This document shows, piece by piece, positions 32,013 to 39,627 of a stretch of 64,000 nt of DNA. Numbering within the stretch: the stretch's first letter is position 1; each line of letters starts with the position of its first letter. Below the pieces are notes generated by a model. That model was not told the DNA's origin. It did no database searches and saw only the letters and a list, made by a program, of their open reading frames with translations. Source of the DNA: CAXMST01 sp963793415 (GTDB taxonomy: Bacteria > Actinomycetota > Thermoleophilia > Solirubrobacterales > 70-9); the NCBI GenBank assembly GCA_963793415.1, contig CAWCAC010000002.1:2728001-2792000 (forward strand), in the 5' to 3' direction. The translations under genes and the position numbers were made by a program.

Positions 32013-32993
32013 CTACTCCGAGAGTGCGTCTGTGATGCGCTCGGTCGAGTAACGCATCATCTCGATGTAGGTGTCGGCCTGCTCTCCGAGCGACTCGACG
32101 AGCAGGTCGTCGACGACTTCCACGTCCGCCTCCTCCGCCACCTGACGGAGCACCTCGGGGTCGTCCCCGGTCTGCGCGAAGACCGCGGGCACCCCCGCGG
32201 CCTCGACGTCGTCGATCAGCTCGTCGATGCCGGCGGCGCTGGCCTCGGCCTCAGGTGAGATCCCGAACGGAGCACCGACGAACTCGAAGCCGTAGCGATC
32301 CGCGAAGTAACCCATCAGGTCGTGCGAGGTGACCAGCTTCCGCTGCGCGGGCGGCACCGAGGCCGCTAGCTCTTCGAGTTCGCGATCGAGGTCCGTGAGC
32401 TCGCCGGCGTACTCCCGCGCGCGAGCGTCGAAGTCGCCGGCGTGCGCGGGATCGATCTCGCCGAGCGCGCCCGCGAGAGCAGGCAGAGCCGCCCCTATCT
32501 GGGTCGGGTCCATCCACACATGCGGGTCCGCGTCGCCGTGCCCCTCGTCCTCGGCATGCCCATCCCCGGTGTCGGCGCCTTCCGTCGCCGCCTCCAGCGC
32601 CTCCTCCTCCTCCGTCAGGCGACGCTCGGATGCGACATGGTCGGCGATCGCGAACTCGTTCGGCGCGGTCTCGAGCGGGAGGGCCTCCTCCAGAGCCGGT
32701 GCGAAATAGACGAGCAGGTCGCTGTCCTCGAGCTCCTGCTGTTGCTGAGCGCTCGGCGAGTAGGAGTGCGGGCTGGCGCCGTCGGGCACGAGCTGGACCA
32801 CGCGGACATCATCACCGCCGACATTGGCGACGATGTCAGCTGCGATCCCGCTGGTGGCGACGATCGTCGGCGCCTCGGGATCGCTTGAGCCTCGCGTCTC
32901 GGACTCCTCGCCGCACGCGGTCAGAAAGATCGCGAGAGCGGCGCCGACGGCGAGGAGAGTTGTGGTCAGGGTGCGATTTCGTCGAGCTTGCAT
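32013..32993 (-). CDS. znuA: Zinc ABC transporter substrate-binding lipoprotein (ZnuA-like)
   Basis: A 326-residue cluster A-1 metal-binding lipoprotein. The signal peptide ends in FLTAC (Cys about 27). Metal ligands are expected in ASPHSYSPS, DPHVWMDP and TSHDLMGYFADRYG. Between the first two lies an acidic, histidine-containing loop (GDGHAEDEGHGDADPH), the hallmark of zinc rather than manganese binders. ATG 32993 is chosen since the signal peptide starts there; ATG 33041 would add 16 unlikely residues. It is divergent from the Fur-family regulator, with two Zur-like dyads between them, and heads the operon with the ATPase and the frameshifted permease. Confidence 0.92.
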   Translation of the reverse strand: MQARRNRTLTTTLLAVGAALAIFLTACGEESETRGSSDPEAPTIVATSGIAADIVANVGGDDVRVVQLVPDGASPHSYSPSAQQQQELEDSDLLVYFAPALEEALPLETAPNEFAIADHVASERRLTEEEEALEAATEGADTGDGHAEDEGHGDADPHVWMDPTQIGAALPALAGALGEIDPAHAGDFDARAREYAGELTDLDRELEELAASVPPAQRKLVTSHDLMGYFADRYGFEFVGAPFGISPEAEASAAGIDELIDDVEAAGVPAVFAQTGDDPEVLRQVAEEADVEVVDDLLVESLGEQADTYIEMMRYSTERITDALSE

Positions 32994-33018
32994 CGGTGCC
33001 GGGGCCTCGCAGCTTGTT

Positions 33019-33031
33019 GGGAACGATTCCC
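33019..33031. promoter_or_regulatory. Zur-like dyad 1 (GGGAACGATTCCC)
   Basis: Inverted repeat GGGAA-CGA-TTCCC within TGGGAACGATTCCCA, in the 96-bp space between the zinc lipoprotein gene and the Fur-family regulator gene. Position and symmetry suit a Fur/Zur operator. Confidence 0.55.
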
Positions 33032-33042
33032 ATCTTTGCACA

Positions 33043-33061
33043 AATGAGACTATTTCTCATT
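33043..33061. promoter_or_regulatory. Zur-like dyad 2 (AATGAGA-CTATT-TCTCATT)
   Basis: A perfect 7-bp inverted repeat with a 5-nt spacer, AT-rich in a GC-rich genome and close to the classic Fur-family box. It lies 29 bp before the regulator start and near the promoters of both divergent genes, so it is the best operator candidate for zinc control. Confidence 0.7.
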
Positions 33062-33077
33062 CAGCCCCCCGCCCCGC

Positions 33078-33083
33078 TACGAT
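33078..33083 (+). promoter_or_regulatory. -10 box TACGAT of the Fur-family gene (leaderless)
   Basis: TACGAT ends 6 nt before the ATG at 33090, so transcription should begin at or next to the start codon. No ribosome-binding site is seen. It lies just after Zur-like dyad 2. Confidence 0.55.
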
Positions 33084-33089
33084 CGGGCG

Positions 33090-33551
33090 ATGCGTACCGG
33101 AGCCGAACAGATCCACGCCGGAGCGAGCGAATGGGCCGAGACCGCGCTCGCCGAGCTCGCCCGCTCGGGCCACCGGGCCGGCGGCGCGCGCACCGCCGTG
33201 ATCGAGCTGCTCGCCGCGGAGGGCGGATGCATCGATGCGGAGCAGGTCGAAGCCCAGCTCCGGGAGCGCGGCCGAACCGTCGGTACCGCCAGCGTCTACC
33301 GGGCGCTCGGCCTCCTGTCAGAGCTGGGGCTGCTCCAGAAGGTGGCCGTCGCCGGCGCGCCGGTCCGCTTCGAGCTCGTCCACCCCGACGGACACCATCA
33401 CCATCACATCGTCTGCGACGGCTGCGGTCGCACGGTCGCCTTCACCGACGAAGCGCTCGAGCGCGCCGTCCACGACGTCAGCCGCAGGGCCTCGTTTCAG
33501 GTCAGCTCACACGAGATCACGCTGCACGGCACCTGCGAGGGGTGTCGCTGA
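33090..33551 (+). CDS. zur: Fur-family metalloregulator, probably Zur
   Basis: A 153-residue winged-helix repressor. The N-terminal DNA-binding domain (GARTAVIELLAAEGG, GTASVYRALGLLSELGLL) is followed by the metal-binding dimerisation domain with GHHHHHIVCDGCGRTVAF and the C-terminal CEGC, giving the structural Cys4 zinc site. The divergent zinc-uptake operon and the dyads between them point to zinc sensing rather than iron or peroxide. The following gene, a histidine-bearing lipoprotein, starts 4 bp after its stop and is probably co-transcribed. Confidence 0.9.
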   Translation: MRTGAEQIHAGASEWAETALAELARSGHRAGGARTAVIELLAAEGGCIDAEQVEAQLRERGRTVGTASVYRALGLLSELGLLQKVAVAGAPVRFELVHPDGHHHHHIVCDGCGRTVAFTDEALERAVHDVSRRASFQVSSHEITLHGTCEGCR

Positions 33552-33555
33552 GGCG

Positions 33556-33972
33556 ATGGTGGGGCGGGCCCTGTCAGCCGCGACTGCGGCGCTCGTTGCC
33601 GCAGCCCTGATCTCGGGATGCGGCGAGGAGCAGTTCGACGCCGAGGGCCTCGTCACCCAGCTCAACGAGGCGGGAGCGCAGCTCGAGCTCGGCGAGCAGC
33701 TGAGCGGCAGTGCGGGGGCGACGGTGACGACCGTGAACTTCGCCGAGCCGGAGGGCGAGGAGGAGCACTCGGGCGGCGATCACGAGCACACGGAGGGTGC
33801 TGTCGTCGTCCTCGAGCACGCGGAGGCGGCCTCGGCCGAGTTCACACGCTGTGAGAGCGCCGTCGACTTCACCTGCTTCCGCGCCGGCAATGCGGTGCTC
33901 CGGTTCGTCGCGATCACCCCGGAAGAGCAGGCCCGGCTGATCGAGGCCGTGCGCTCGCTGGAGACCGGTTAG
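33556..33972 (+). CDS. Small lipoprotein with acidic/histidine-rich stretch, downstream of zur
   Basis: A 138-residue protein I do not recognise. A signal peptide ends in the lipobox LISGC. The mature part has a short acidic stretch with three histidines (EEEHSGGDHEHTEG), which could bind metal, and two cysteines (FTRCESAVDFTC). ATG 33556 is preferred; the frame is open further upstream only as shadow of the regulator gene. Its close spacing behind the Zur-like gene suggests a part in zinc homeostasis, for instance as a surface metal buffer; this is inference. Confidence 0.7.
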   Translation: MVGRALSAATAALVAAALISGCGEEQFDAEGLVTQLNEAGAQLELGEQLSGSAGATVTTVNFAEPEGEEEHSGGDHEHTEGAVVVLEHAEAASAEFTRCESAVDFTCFRAGNAVLRFVAITPEEQARLIEAVRSLETG

Positions 33973-33981
33973 TCGCCCCGC

Positions 33982-34152
33982 TCAGGCGCCGATCAGCCCC
34001 GCGGCGAGCACACCGGCCGTCAGCAGCGCAGCCGTTGTGAGCTTCGCGACCCGGGCCGTGAACCAGCGGGGGGCGCGATACGAAAGCCAGGCCCGGATCC
34101 CGCTCGCCGGGCTAATCGCGGCGGCCGCTCCGGCTGCACACTGCATACACAT
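33982..34152 (-). CDS. 56-residue membrane protein with N-terminal Cys-Met motif
   Basis: This small gene begins MCMQCAAGAAAA, then an amphipathic stretch (GIRAWLSYRAPRWFTARVAKL) and one hydrophobic segment near the C-terminus (TTAALLTAGVLAAGLIGA). ATG 34152 has GAGG 5 nt upstream; ATG 34146 is an alternative. It is the last gene of the minus-strand set with a cupredoxin-like protein and a histidine-rich membrane protein. CxMxC-type starts suit binding of a soft metal such as copper, which is inference. I recall similar small proteins next to such membrane genes in other actinobacteria, but the function is not established. Confidence 0.7.
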   Translation of the reverse strand: MCMQCAAGAAAAISPASGIRAWLSYRAPRWFTARVAKLTTAALLTAGVLAAGLIGA

Positions 34153-34187
34153 AAGGGCCTCATCCTAAGCCAGTCCGAATGCCGTCC

Positions 34188-34358
34188 TCACTCGCCCTCG
34201 CCTGCATCGTCAGCGGGCCGCTCGCTGTCTTCCTCCCCGCCCCGCTCCTCAGCCTCGCGGGCGCGGACCGAGGCGAGCACGACGGCGACCAGCACCGCGA
34301 TCACGGGGACCGCGTAGAGGACCCAGAGCGCCCAGTGACCTGCGTGTGCGACCAGCAT
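34188..34358 (-). CDS. 56-residue single-pass membrane protein
   Basis: A small protein beginning MLVAHAGHWALWVLYAVPVI: two histidines near the N-terminus, one long hydrophobic segment (residues 9-30), then a charged tail (VRAREAEERGGEEDSERPADD). It starts 22 bp after the stop of the large membrane protein gene and ends 35 bp before the Cys-Met small protein. It reads like a small subunit of a membrane complex, with the histidines at the membrane face. I know of no assigned function. Confidence 0.7.
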   Translation of the reverse strand: MLVAHAGHWALWVLYAVPVIAVLVAVVLASVRAREAEERGGEEDSERPADDAGEGE

Positions 34359-34380
34359 CGCTAATCACTCCAGCGCGGGC

Positions 34381-35865
34381 TCATGCGTTTGCCTGCGTCA
34401 GCAGGTAGAGGCCGAGCGTGCTGAACAGCAGCATCACGACGAGCATCCAGATCTGCGACCACCAAGCGTCGCGGGAGGTACCGAAGGTGGCCAGGGCCCG
34501 GTCGTGGCCGAGCGCCAGGGCGATCGCGTGGCCGATCACGATCGAACCGAACTGAATCCACTGGATCGCGGTCGCCCCGATCACGGTGTAGTCGATCGCC
34601 GAGCCGGCCGTCCCGAAGTAGTCCTTGCCTTCCCCGAGCGGATCGGAGAGCAGATACGTGAACTGGGCCTGCTCCTGGAAGGCGACGAGGCTGAAGTAGT
34701 GGGCCACCAGATAGGCGAGCGCGATCGGGATGAAGCAGTGGCAGAAGAGCATCGCCAGCTCGCGCGAGCTGCGCTTGGTGCTGACGATTCGCATCCCGCG
34801 GATGCCGATCCAGAAGATCGTGGCGACCGCGAGCAGCGATCCAAAGAAGTAGAGGGAATTGGTCAAGCGCAAGGCAACGACGGCGGACATACCGCCGTCG
34901 GCGAAAGACTCGAAGGTGCTCGTGATCGCGTCGCTGAGCGCGCCCTCCTGGGCGCCGTCGAACGTAGTCCCACCGATCGCGACGATCAGCAGGCCAAGTG
35001 AGCCGGACAGGCCCGCCGCCCACCTGGTCGTGCCCTCGAGCACGCGCCGGCGCCCGATCCGCCCGTCCCGGAGCTCGAACACGGACATGCTCGCGAACAT
35101 CCCGAAGTAGACGGAGAAGGTCTCCCCCTTGTCGTTCCACTCCTCGATCCCGAACAGCGCCATCCCGCACCAGGTGATGGTCGAGTAGACGAGCGCCGCG
35201 ATTGCGACGTCGTGCGGGGTGACGCCGGAGGCCGCGAAACCGCTCTGGCCCCAGACGAGTTCGAGCCAGAGGAAGCCGACGAGGCCGGCGACGGCGGGCC
35301 AGCGCCCAAGCCACGCCGGATAGGAGAACGGCGCCGGCGCCCGGCGCCCGGCGACGAGCGCGAACAGGCCGGAGACGGCGCGGGCGGCGGCACGCCACGG
35401 GCTCAGGGCACGGAAGACATCCCCGAACAGGACGCTGAGGCCGACGAACCCGAGCCAGAAGGTGACGAAGACGAAGGTGATCGAGAAGTTCCGGTCGGGA
35501 GCGACCGTCCCCTGCAGGCCCGAGTAGATCGTCAGCAACAGCAGTGCAACCGAGGCGAGGCCGAGAACAAGCCCGGTGGCGGGATGGGTGAGGACGCCGT
35601 TGAGGAAGGCGCCGGACGGGCGCCAGGTGTCGCCCTCGAGCTTCGGCTCCGGCCAGAGCAGGACCAGGCCTGCGAACGAGCCGATCAGGAGCAGGGCGGC
35701 CCCCCAGGAGAGCAGCCAGCCGGGCAGCGGCAAGTCGCTGCGGCCGACGAGGCCGTGCGCCTCGGCGACGGCCGGGAACGCGACAGCCGCGATCGCAACG
35801 ACCGCAACGGCCGCTGCGATCGCGGGGATGCCGGCCCGCGCCGCTCTCGTGAGGACTCCGCTCAC
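34381..35865 (-). CDS. Histidine-rich polytopic membrane protein (actinobacterial family sometimes labelled fenitrothion hydrolase)
   Basis: A 494-residue protein with about 11-12 membrane segments. It starts with an export-like segment, then GLVGRSDLPLPGWLLSWGAALLLIGSFAG. Histidines lie within or beside predicted helices: FCHCFIPIALAYLVAHYFS and IGHAIALALGHDRAL, a pattern fit for metal or heme binding. I recall the family being named fenitrothion hydrolase in databases; that name is not supported by anything seen here. Its start overlaps the stop of the cupredoxin-like gene by 4 bp, and two small membrane proteins follow. A role as a copper- or electron-handling membrane complex is inference. 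Confidence 0.75.
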   Translation of the reverse strand: MSGVLTRAARAGIPAIAAAVAVVAIAAVAFPAVAEAHGLVGRSDLPLPGWLLSWGAALLLIGSFAGLVLLWPEPKLEGDTWRPSGAFLNGVLTHPATGLVLGLASVALLLLTIYSGLQGTVAPDRNFSITFVFVTFWLGFVGLSVLFGDVFRALSPWRAAARAVSGLFALVAGRRAPAPFSYPAWLGRWPAVAGLVGFLWLELVWGQSGFAASGVTPHDVAIAALVYSTITWCGMALFGIEEWNDKGETFSVYFGMFASMSVFELRDGRIGRRRVLEGTTRWAAGLSGSLGLLIVAIGGTTFDGAQEGALSDAITSTFESFADGGMSAVVALRLTNSLYFFGSLLAVATIFWIGIRGMRIVSTKRSSRELAMLFCHCFIPIALAYLVAHYFSLVAFQEQAQFTYLLSDPLGEGKDYFGTAGSAIDYTVIGATAIQWIQFGSIVIGHAIALALGHDRALATFGTSRDAWWSQIWMLVVMLLFSTLGLYLLTQANA

Positions 35866-36320
35866 GGGTTGACTGTGATCTCCGCGATCGGTGCCGCGGT
35901 GCCGTGGAGCTCGACTTCGAAGACGCCGTCGATCGACGCCGGGAAGGCGATCTCGGCGGGCTTACCGGCGATCAAATCCGCGTAGACGTCGTAACCGTGC
36001 ACGTGGACCTCCTCCTCGATGTCGGAGATGACCTCGAAGCGGACCTCGTCGCCCTTGTCGAAGGTGAGCTCGGTGACGCCGTCGGTGGGCTCGCCGCCGG
36101 CGGTCTTGATCAGAGGCACCGACGGCTCGGCGGGCTTCGGCGGCTTCTCGGCCCCCTCCGCGGTCCCCGACGAGGTGTCCTCAGCGGCCGTCGTGGTCGT
36201 CTCGGCCGCCGTGGTCGTGGTGCTGTCGTCGTCGCTGCCGCCCGAAAGGACGACGAAGAGGACGACTACGACCGCGATCGAGCCGATCGCGACAGCCGCC
36301 TTTGCTGTGTTTGACTGCAT
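35862..36320 (-). CDS. Membrane-anchored cupredoxin-like protein
   Basis: A 152-residue protein with an N-terminal membrane anchor (VAIGSIAVVVVLFVVLSG), a Thr/Ala/Glu-rich linker (about 30-70) and a C-terminal beta-sandwich resembling cupredoxin_1. The motif region is EEVHVHGYDVYADL, and the end FEVELHGTAAPIAEITVNP has the histidine where a type 1 copper site would have its second His. The usual cysteine between them is missing, so a classic blue-copper site is not complete. GGAGC precedes the ATG. It overlaps the gene of the histidine-rich membrane protein (ATGA), which is the best evidence that the two act together outside the membrane. Confidence 0.8.
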   Translation of the reverse strand: MQSNTAKAAVAIGSIAVVVVLFVVLSGGSDDDSTTTTAAETTTTAAEDTSSGTAEGAEKPPKPAEPSVPLIKTAGGEPTDGVTELTFDKGDEVRFEVISDIEEEVHVHGYDVYADLIAGKPAEIAFPASIDGVFEVELHGTAAPIAEITVNP

Positions 36321-36402
36321 CTGTTGCTCCTTCCCCCGTCACGGGACGGGGAGGCTGCCGCGCGGTCGGCGCGGCAGCGGTGAATTCTCTGGTTACGTGG
36401 GC

Positions 36403-36966
36403 TCAGTCCGCCGCTGGCGGCGGCCTGCGGGCAAGCCCGAACGCAAGTGGAGAGAGCCTGGGGAGCGCGACACCACGACGATGCGACCGGACCAGGCGCC
36501 GAGCGCGACGTACGACCGGCCGACGCCGGGCGCCGAGCAGGCGCGCGAGGCCGTCGCCGCCCCGCTCGATCCATTCGATTGCGGAAGCGCCGACGGCGCC
36601 GAGCGCAATCGACGCCGGCAGCAGCAGCCAGGCCGCGGCGAACGCGGCTGCGAGCTGCGAGACGCCGCCTCCGAGCGCGAACGCCTCGATCGACTCCTGC
36701 ACACCGAAGGTGGCGACCAGGGCAAGGGCGATCGAAAACGGCCGCAACCTGGTCCGCTCGCCCCGTCCACCGAAGCCGAGGGCCGGCAGCAGTAACGCCG
36801 CGATCGCAAGCGACGCGGCGGCGGCACCGACGAGCGGCAGTGCCTGGGAGAGATAGCCGTGGGAGACCGCCGGGGCCGGACCGGTAACCGCGTAGACGGT
36901 CTCGTGCAGGACGAGAGCCGACGGCAGCAGGACGGCGGCGATACCGAGCTTGCCGGGGTGCCTCAT
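36403..36966 (-). CDS. Membrane protein with four or five hydrophobic segments, first of the cupredoxin set
   Basis: A 187-residue integral membrane protein of unknown function. It begins MRHPGKLGIAAVLLPSALVLHETVYAV, and three further hydrophobic segments follow (about 45-65, 77-97, 105-128). The C-terminal 50 residues are strongly basic (arginine-rich). It lies 82 bp upstream of the cupredoxin-like gene on the same strand, so it may be part of the same operon. The histidine and glutamate in the first helix (LHETVYA) could bind metal, but that is speculation. Confidence 0.6.
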   Translation of the reverse strand: MRHPGKLGIAAVLLPSALVLHETVYAVTGPAPAVSHGYLSQALPLVGAAAASLAIAALLLPALGFGGRGERTRLRPFSIALALVATFGVQESIEAFALGGGVSQLAAAFAAAWLLLPASIALGAVGASAIEWIERGGDGLARLLGARRRPVVRRARRLVRSHRRGVALPRLSPLAFGLARRPPPAAD

Positions 36967-37074
36967 CGGGGCGATCCGGTGGTGCGGTCGCTGCGGCTCA
37001 TACGGATAGGAGCCTAGATCATGACCCGCCCATGGCCTTGGGGCACCGAGCCGAGCCCGGCGCCCCCCGAGCCC

Positions 37075-37689
37075 TCAGCTGACGCCGTCGAGCAGCTTCC
37101 AGTTGGCCTCGAAGGCCTCTTCGGCAGCGGCGACGACGCGATCGTCCTCGCCGCCCGCGGCGAGCAACTCCTCGAGCAGCTCCCGGCCCTCGGCAGCGTG
37201 CTCGACATCGCGGCCGCGATGGACCGAGAAGTAGTGGGTCCCGGTGCCGGTCGGCACGTCGTAGTGGGCCGCCAGCCCTTCGAGCTTGGTCCGGGAGATC
37301 TCGGGCTGGCCGCTCTCGATCGCGTAGAGACGGGCGAGCGCGGCGAGGGCGCCGTCCTCGCGCGTCCAGGTCTCGAAGCACTCGGCCGTCTCCGCGTTCG
37401 GCTTCGCATCCGTGTCGCCGCCGACTGCCTCGACGAACCCGTCCCAGAGAGCGACGTGCTCGGCCTCCTCACGGGCGTGGCCCCTGAGCTCGGAATGCTC
37501 GGGCAGCTCGCGGGCCACGTAGGCGGAGAGGTCGGCGATCGCCTCGACCGCGCGACGGTACTGACCGGAGTATTCGGCGAGCTCCTCGGCGCTCAGCTCG
37601 CCGGCCGACCAGCGCTGGTAGAAGGGGTGCTCGAGCACGTTCCGACGGCTGCGCGCAGCCTCGATGCGATCCCAGACGGTGTTCTCCAC
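37075..37689 (-). CDS. TenA/PqqC/CADD-like heme-oxygenase-fold protein
   Basis: A 204-residue all-helical protein with the heme-oxygenase fold. Typical segments are HPFYQRWSAGELSAEELAEYSGQYRRAVEAI, HAREEAEHVALW and YAIESGQPEISRTKLEGL; the E/H residues in these helices match the di-iron ligand pattern of the iron-containing redox (CADD/PqqC-like) subgroup. The substrate is unknown. The start is taken as GTG 37689 because AGGAG lies 8 nt upstream; an upstream ATG (37749) adds residues without family support. Confidence 0.8.
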   Translation of the reverse strand: MENTVWDRIEAARSRRNVLEHPFYQRWSAGELSAEELAEYSGQYRRAVEAIADLSAYVARELPEHSELRGHAREEAEHVALWDGFVEAVGGDTDAKPNAETAECFETWTREDGALAALARLYAIESGQPEISRTKLEGLAAHYDVPTGTGTHYFSVHRGRDVEHAAEGRELLEELLAAGGEDDRVVAAAEEAFEANWKLLDGVS

Positions 37690-37824
37690 GGTGCGACTCC
37701 TGTGTTCTGCCAGCGGCCCGATGCCTGCTGTTGGGTGAGCGGTGAGCATATCGCCGCCGTGTGACGAGCCGGACGTGCCGGCCGCAGCGTCCGCGGCCCC
37801 GGCGTCGGTCTACGATGCCCGCCG

Positions 37825-38640
37825 GTGCGACCGACCCGCAACGACATACCCCTGCCGCCCTTTCCCCCGGGCCTGACCTGGGCAGGAGAAGAGCCCCCGG
37901 CGGCCGAGAGGCTGACGGCGAAGGGTCCACTGGTCGTCCACTTCTTCGAGGCCGGCGAGCTGAGCAGCGTCCAGAGCCTCCCGCATGTCGACGCGTGGGC
38001 GCGCGACTACGCGAAGGCGGGGCTGACGACGGTCGGCGTGCACACGCCGCGCTCGGAGCTGGCGCGATCTCCGGAGGCCTTCGCTGCCGCCGTCGAGCGC
38101 CTCGGTCTCAGCTTCCCGGTCGTCTCCGACGCCGGCTACCACGTCTGGCACGCCTACGGATGCAAGGGCTGGCCCTCGCTGTTCCTGTGGGGGCGAGGCG
38201 GCAAGCTGCGCTGGTTCCACTTCGGGATCGGCGGCCTCGCCGAGACCGAGGACGCGATCCGCGAGGAGCTGCAGGCCGGTGACTCCGATCGCGAGCTGCC
38301 CCCGCGTGTGCACGAGCCCGACCCCGGGGACCAGGTCGAGGTCGTCAAGCCGAGCGACGAGGTCTTCCCCGGGGGCTCGCACGACCGCTTCTGGACCGGC
38401 GACCCCGGCGAGCCGCTCGAGGTCGAGTACGCCGGAGCCGGCGTCTGGGCCGCCCTCGACGGCCCCGGCACGGTCGAGGTACGAGCCGACGCGGCCGAGC
38501 AGCCGCGCTCGATCGACGTCGGCGCTCCGGGTCTCTACGAACTCGCCTCCTACGACCATCACGGCATGCATGACGTGCGGCTCGATCTCGGGCCCGGGGT
38601 CCGGGTCTGGTCGGTGTCGTTCGCGGCCGGCCCGGCGTAG
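37825..38640 (+). CDS. Thioredoxin-fold (TlpA/DipZ-like) protein without CXXC
   Basis: A 271-residue protein. The first 155 residues are redoxin-like (GPLVVHFFEAGELSSVQSLPHVDAW, SFPVVSDAGYHVWHAYGCKGWPSLFLW with the cis-Pro loop). The remaining part is beta-rich like the C-terminal module of DipZ-type proteins (HDRFWTGDPGEPLEVEY, GPGVRVWSVSFAAGPA). Where thioredoxins have WCxxC the sequence reads EAGELSS, so no dithiol site is present; one cysteine lies in YGCKGWPS. There is no signal peptide, so it should be cytoplasmic. A binding or sensing role rather than a redox role is possible. TACGAT at 37811-37816 suggests a leaderless start at the GTG. Confidence 0.7.
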   Translation: MRPTRNDIPLPPFPPGLTWAGEEPPAAERLTAKGPLVVHFFEAGELSSVQSLPHVDAWARDYAKAGLTTVGVHTPRSELARSPEAFAAAVERLGLSFPVVSDAGYHVWHAYGCKGWPSLFLWGRGGKLRWFHFGIGGLAETEDAIREELQAGDSDRELPPRVHEPDPGDQVEVVKPSDEVFPGGSHDRFWTGDPGEPLEVEYAGAGVWAALDGPGTVEVRADAAEQPRSIDVGAPGLYELASYDHHGMHDVRLDLGPGVRVWSVSFAAGPA

Positions 38641-38643
38641 TCT
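38638..38643 (+). promoter_or_regulatory. -10 box TAGTCT overlapping upstream stop codon (leaderless SDR gene)
   Basis: TAGTCT starts with the TAG stop of the redoxin gene and ends 6 nt before the ATG at 38650. The geometry is the same as at 33078, 52043 and 61740, suggesting that the SDR gene has its own leaderless transcript. Confidence 0.45.
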
Positions 38644-38649
38644 GAGCCG

Positions 38650-39627
38650 ATGGCGGCCGACACGATCTTCGTCACCGGCGCCTCAGGCTTCATCGGCGGT
38701 GCCCTGACGCGCGCGCTGATCGCTGACGGTGGCGCGGTCCGGGCGCTGGTCCGCTCCGACGCGTCCGCCGCCGCGGTCGAGGCGCTCGGCGCCGAGCCGG
38801 TCCGCGGCGACCTCTCCGACCCAGCCTCGATCCGGGCGGGCGCGCAGGGCTGCGGCCTCGCCTTCCACGCAGCGGCGCTGCCGGCTGAGTGGGGCACCCG
38901 GGCGGAGTTCGAGGCGGCGAACGTGATGGGCACGGCCAACGTGCTCGGGGCCTGCGAGGCGGCCGGCGTCTCGCGGCTCGTCCACGTCGGCACCGAGGCC
39001 GCTCACTTCGCGATGGAGCCGCTCGTGGACATCGACGAGAGCGAGCCGTTGCGGCCCGACTCCCCGGTCCTCTACTCGTCGACGAAGGCGCGCGCGGAAC
39101 AGCTCGTAGTACGCGCGTCGAAGCCCGGCTTCGAGACAGTCGTCGTGCGGCCGCGCCTCGTCTGGGGGCCCGGCGACCTGACGGTGTTGCCCGGCCTTGC
39201 CGCGGCGGTCGAGAGCGGCCGCTTCTCGTGGGTCGGCGACGGTGAGCACCTGACCTCGACCGCACACATCGACAACGTCGTCCACGGGCTCCGGCTCGGC
39301 GCCGAACGCGGACGTGCCGGCGAGGCCTACTTCATCACCGACGGCGACCCGGTCGTCTTCCGCGACTTCGTCACGCGCCTGCTCGCGACCCGCGGCCTCA
39401 CCCCTCCCGACCGCAATCTCCCGCGGCCGCTGGCGCGCGGCGCGGCGGCCGTCTCGGAGACGATCTGGCGCCTACTGCCGCTGCCGGGAACGCCCCCGAT
39501 CACCCGGATGGCCTACTTCCTGACCGCGAACGAGGTCACGATCGAGATCGGCAAGGCCCGCCGCGAGCTCGGGTACGAGCCCGTGATCACCGTCGACCGC
39601 GGGCTCGAGGAGCTCGGGGCGAGCTGA
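38650..39627 (+). CDS. Extended SDR, NAD(P)-dependent epimerase/dehydratase (3-beta-HSD-like)
   Basis: A 325-residue Rossmann-fold enzyme. The nucleotide loop is VTGASGFIGGALT, and the catalytic pair is Y142/K146 in LYSSTKARAE with a Ser/Thr upstream in HVGTEAAH. PRLVWGPGD and HIDNVVHGLRLGAE are typical of the 3-beta-hydroxysteroid dehydrogenase/isomerase-like group of atypical SDRs. The substrate is unknown. Its TGA overlaps the probable CTG start of the TauE/SafE gene (CTGA), so the two are likely coupled. Confidence 0.88.
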   Translation: MAADTIFVTGASGFIGGALTRALIADGGAVRALVRSDASAAAVEALGAEPVRGDLSDPASIRAGAQGCGLAFHAAALPAEWGTRAEFEAANVMGTANVLGACEAAGVSRLVHVGTEAAHFAMEPLVDIDESEPLRPDSPVLYSSTKARAEQLVVRASKPGFETVVVRPRLVWGPGDLTVLPGLAAAVESGRFSWVGDGEHLTSTAHIDNVVHGLRLGAERGRAGEAYFITDGDPVVFRDFVTRLLATRGLTPPDRNLPRPLARGAAAVSETIWRLLPLPGTPPITRMAYFLTANEVTIEIGKARRELGYEPVITVDRGLEELGAS

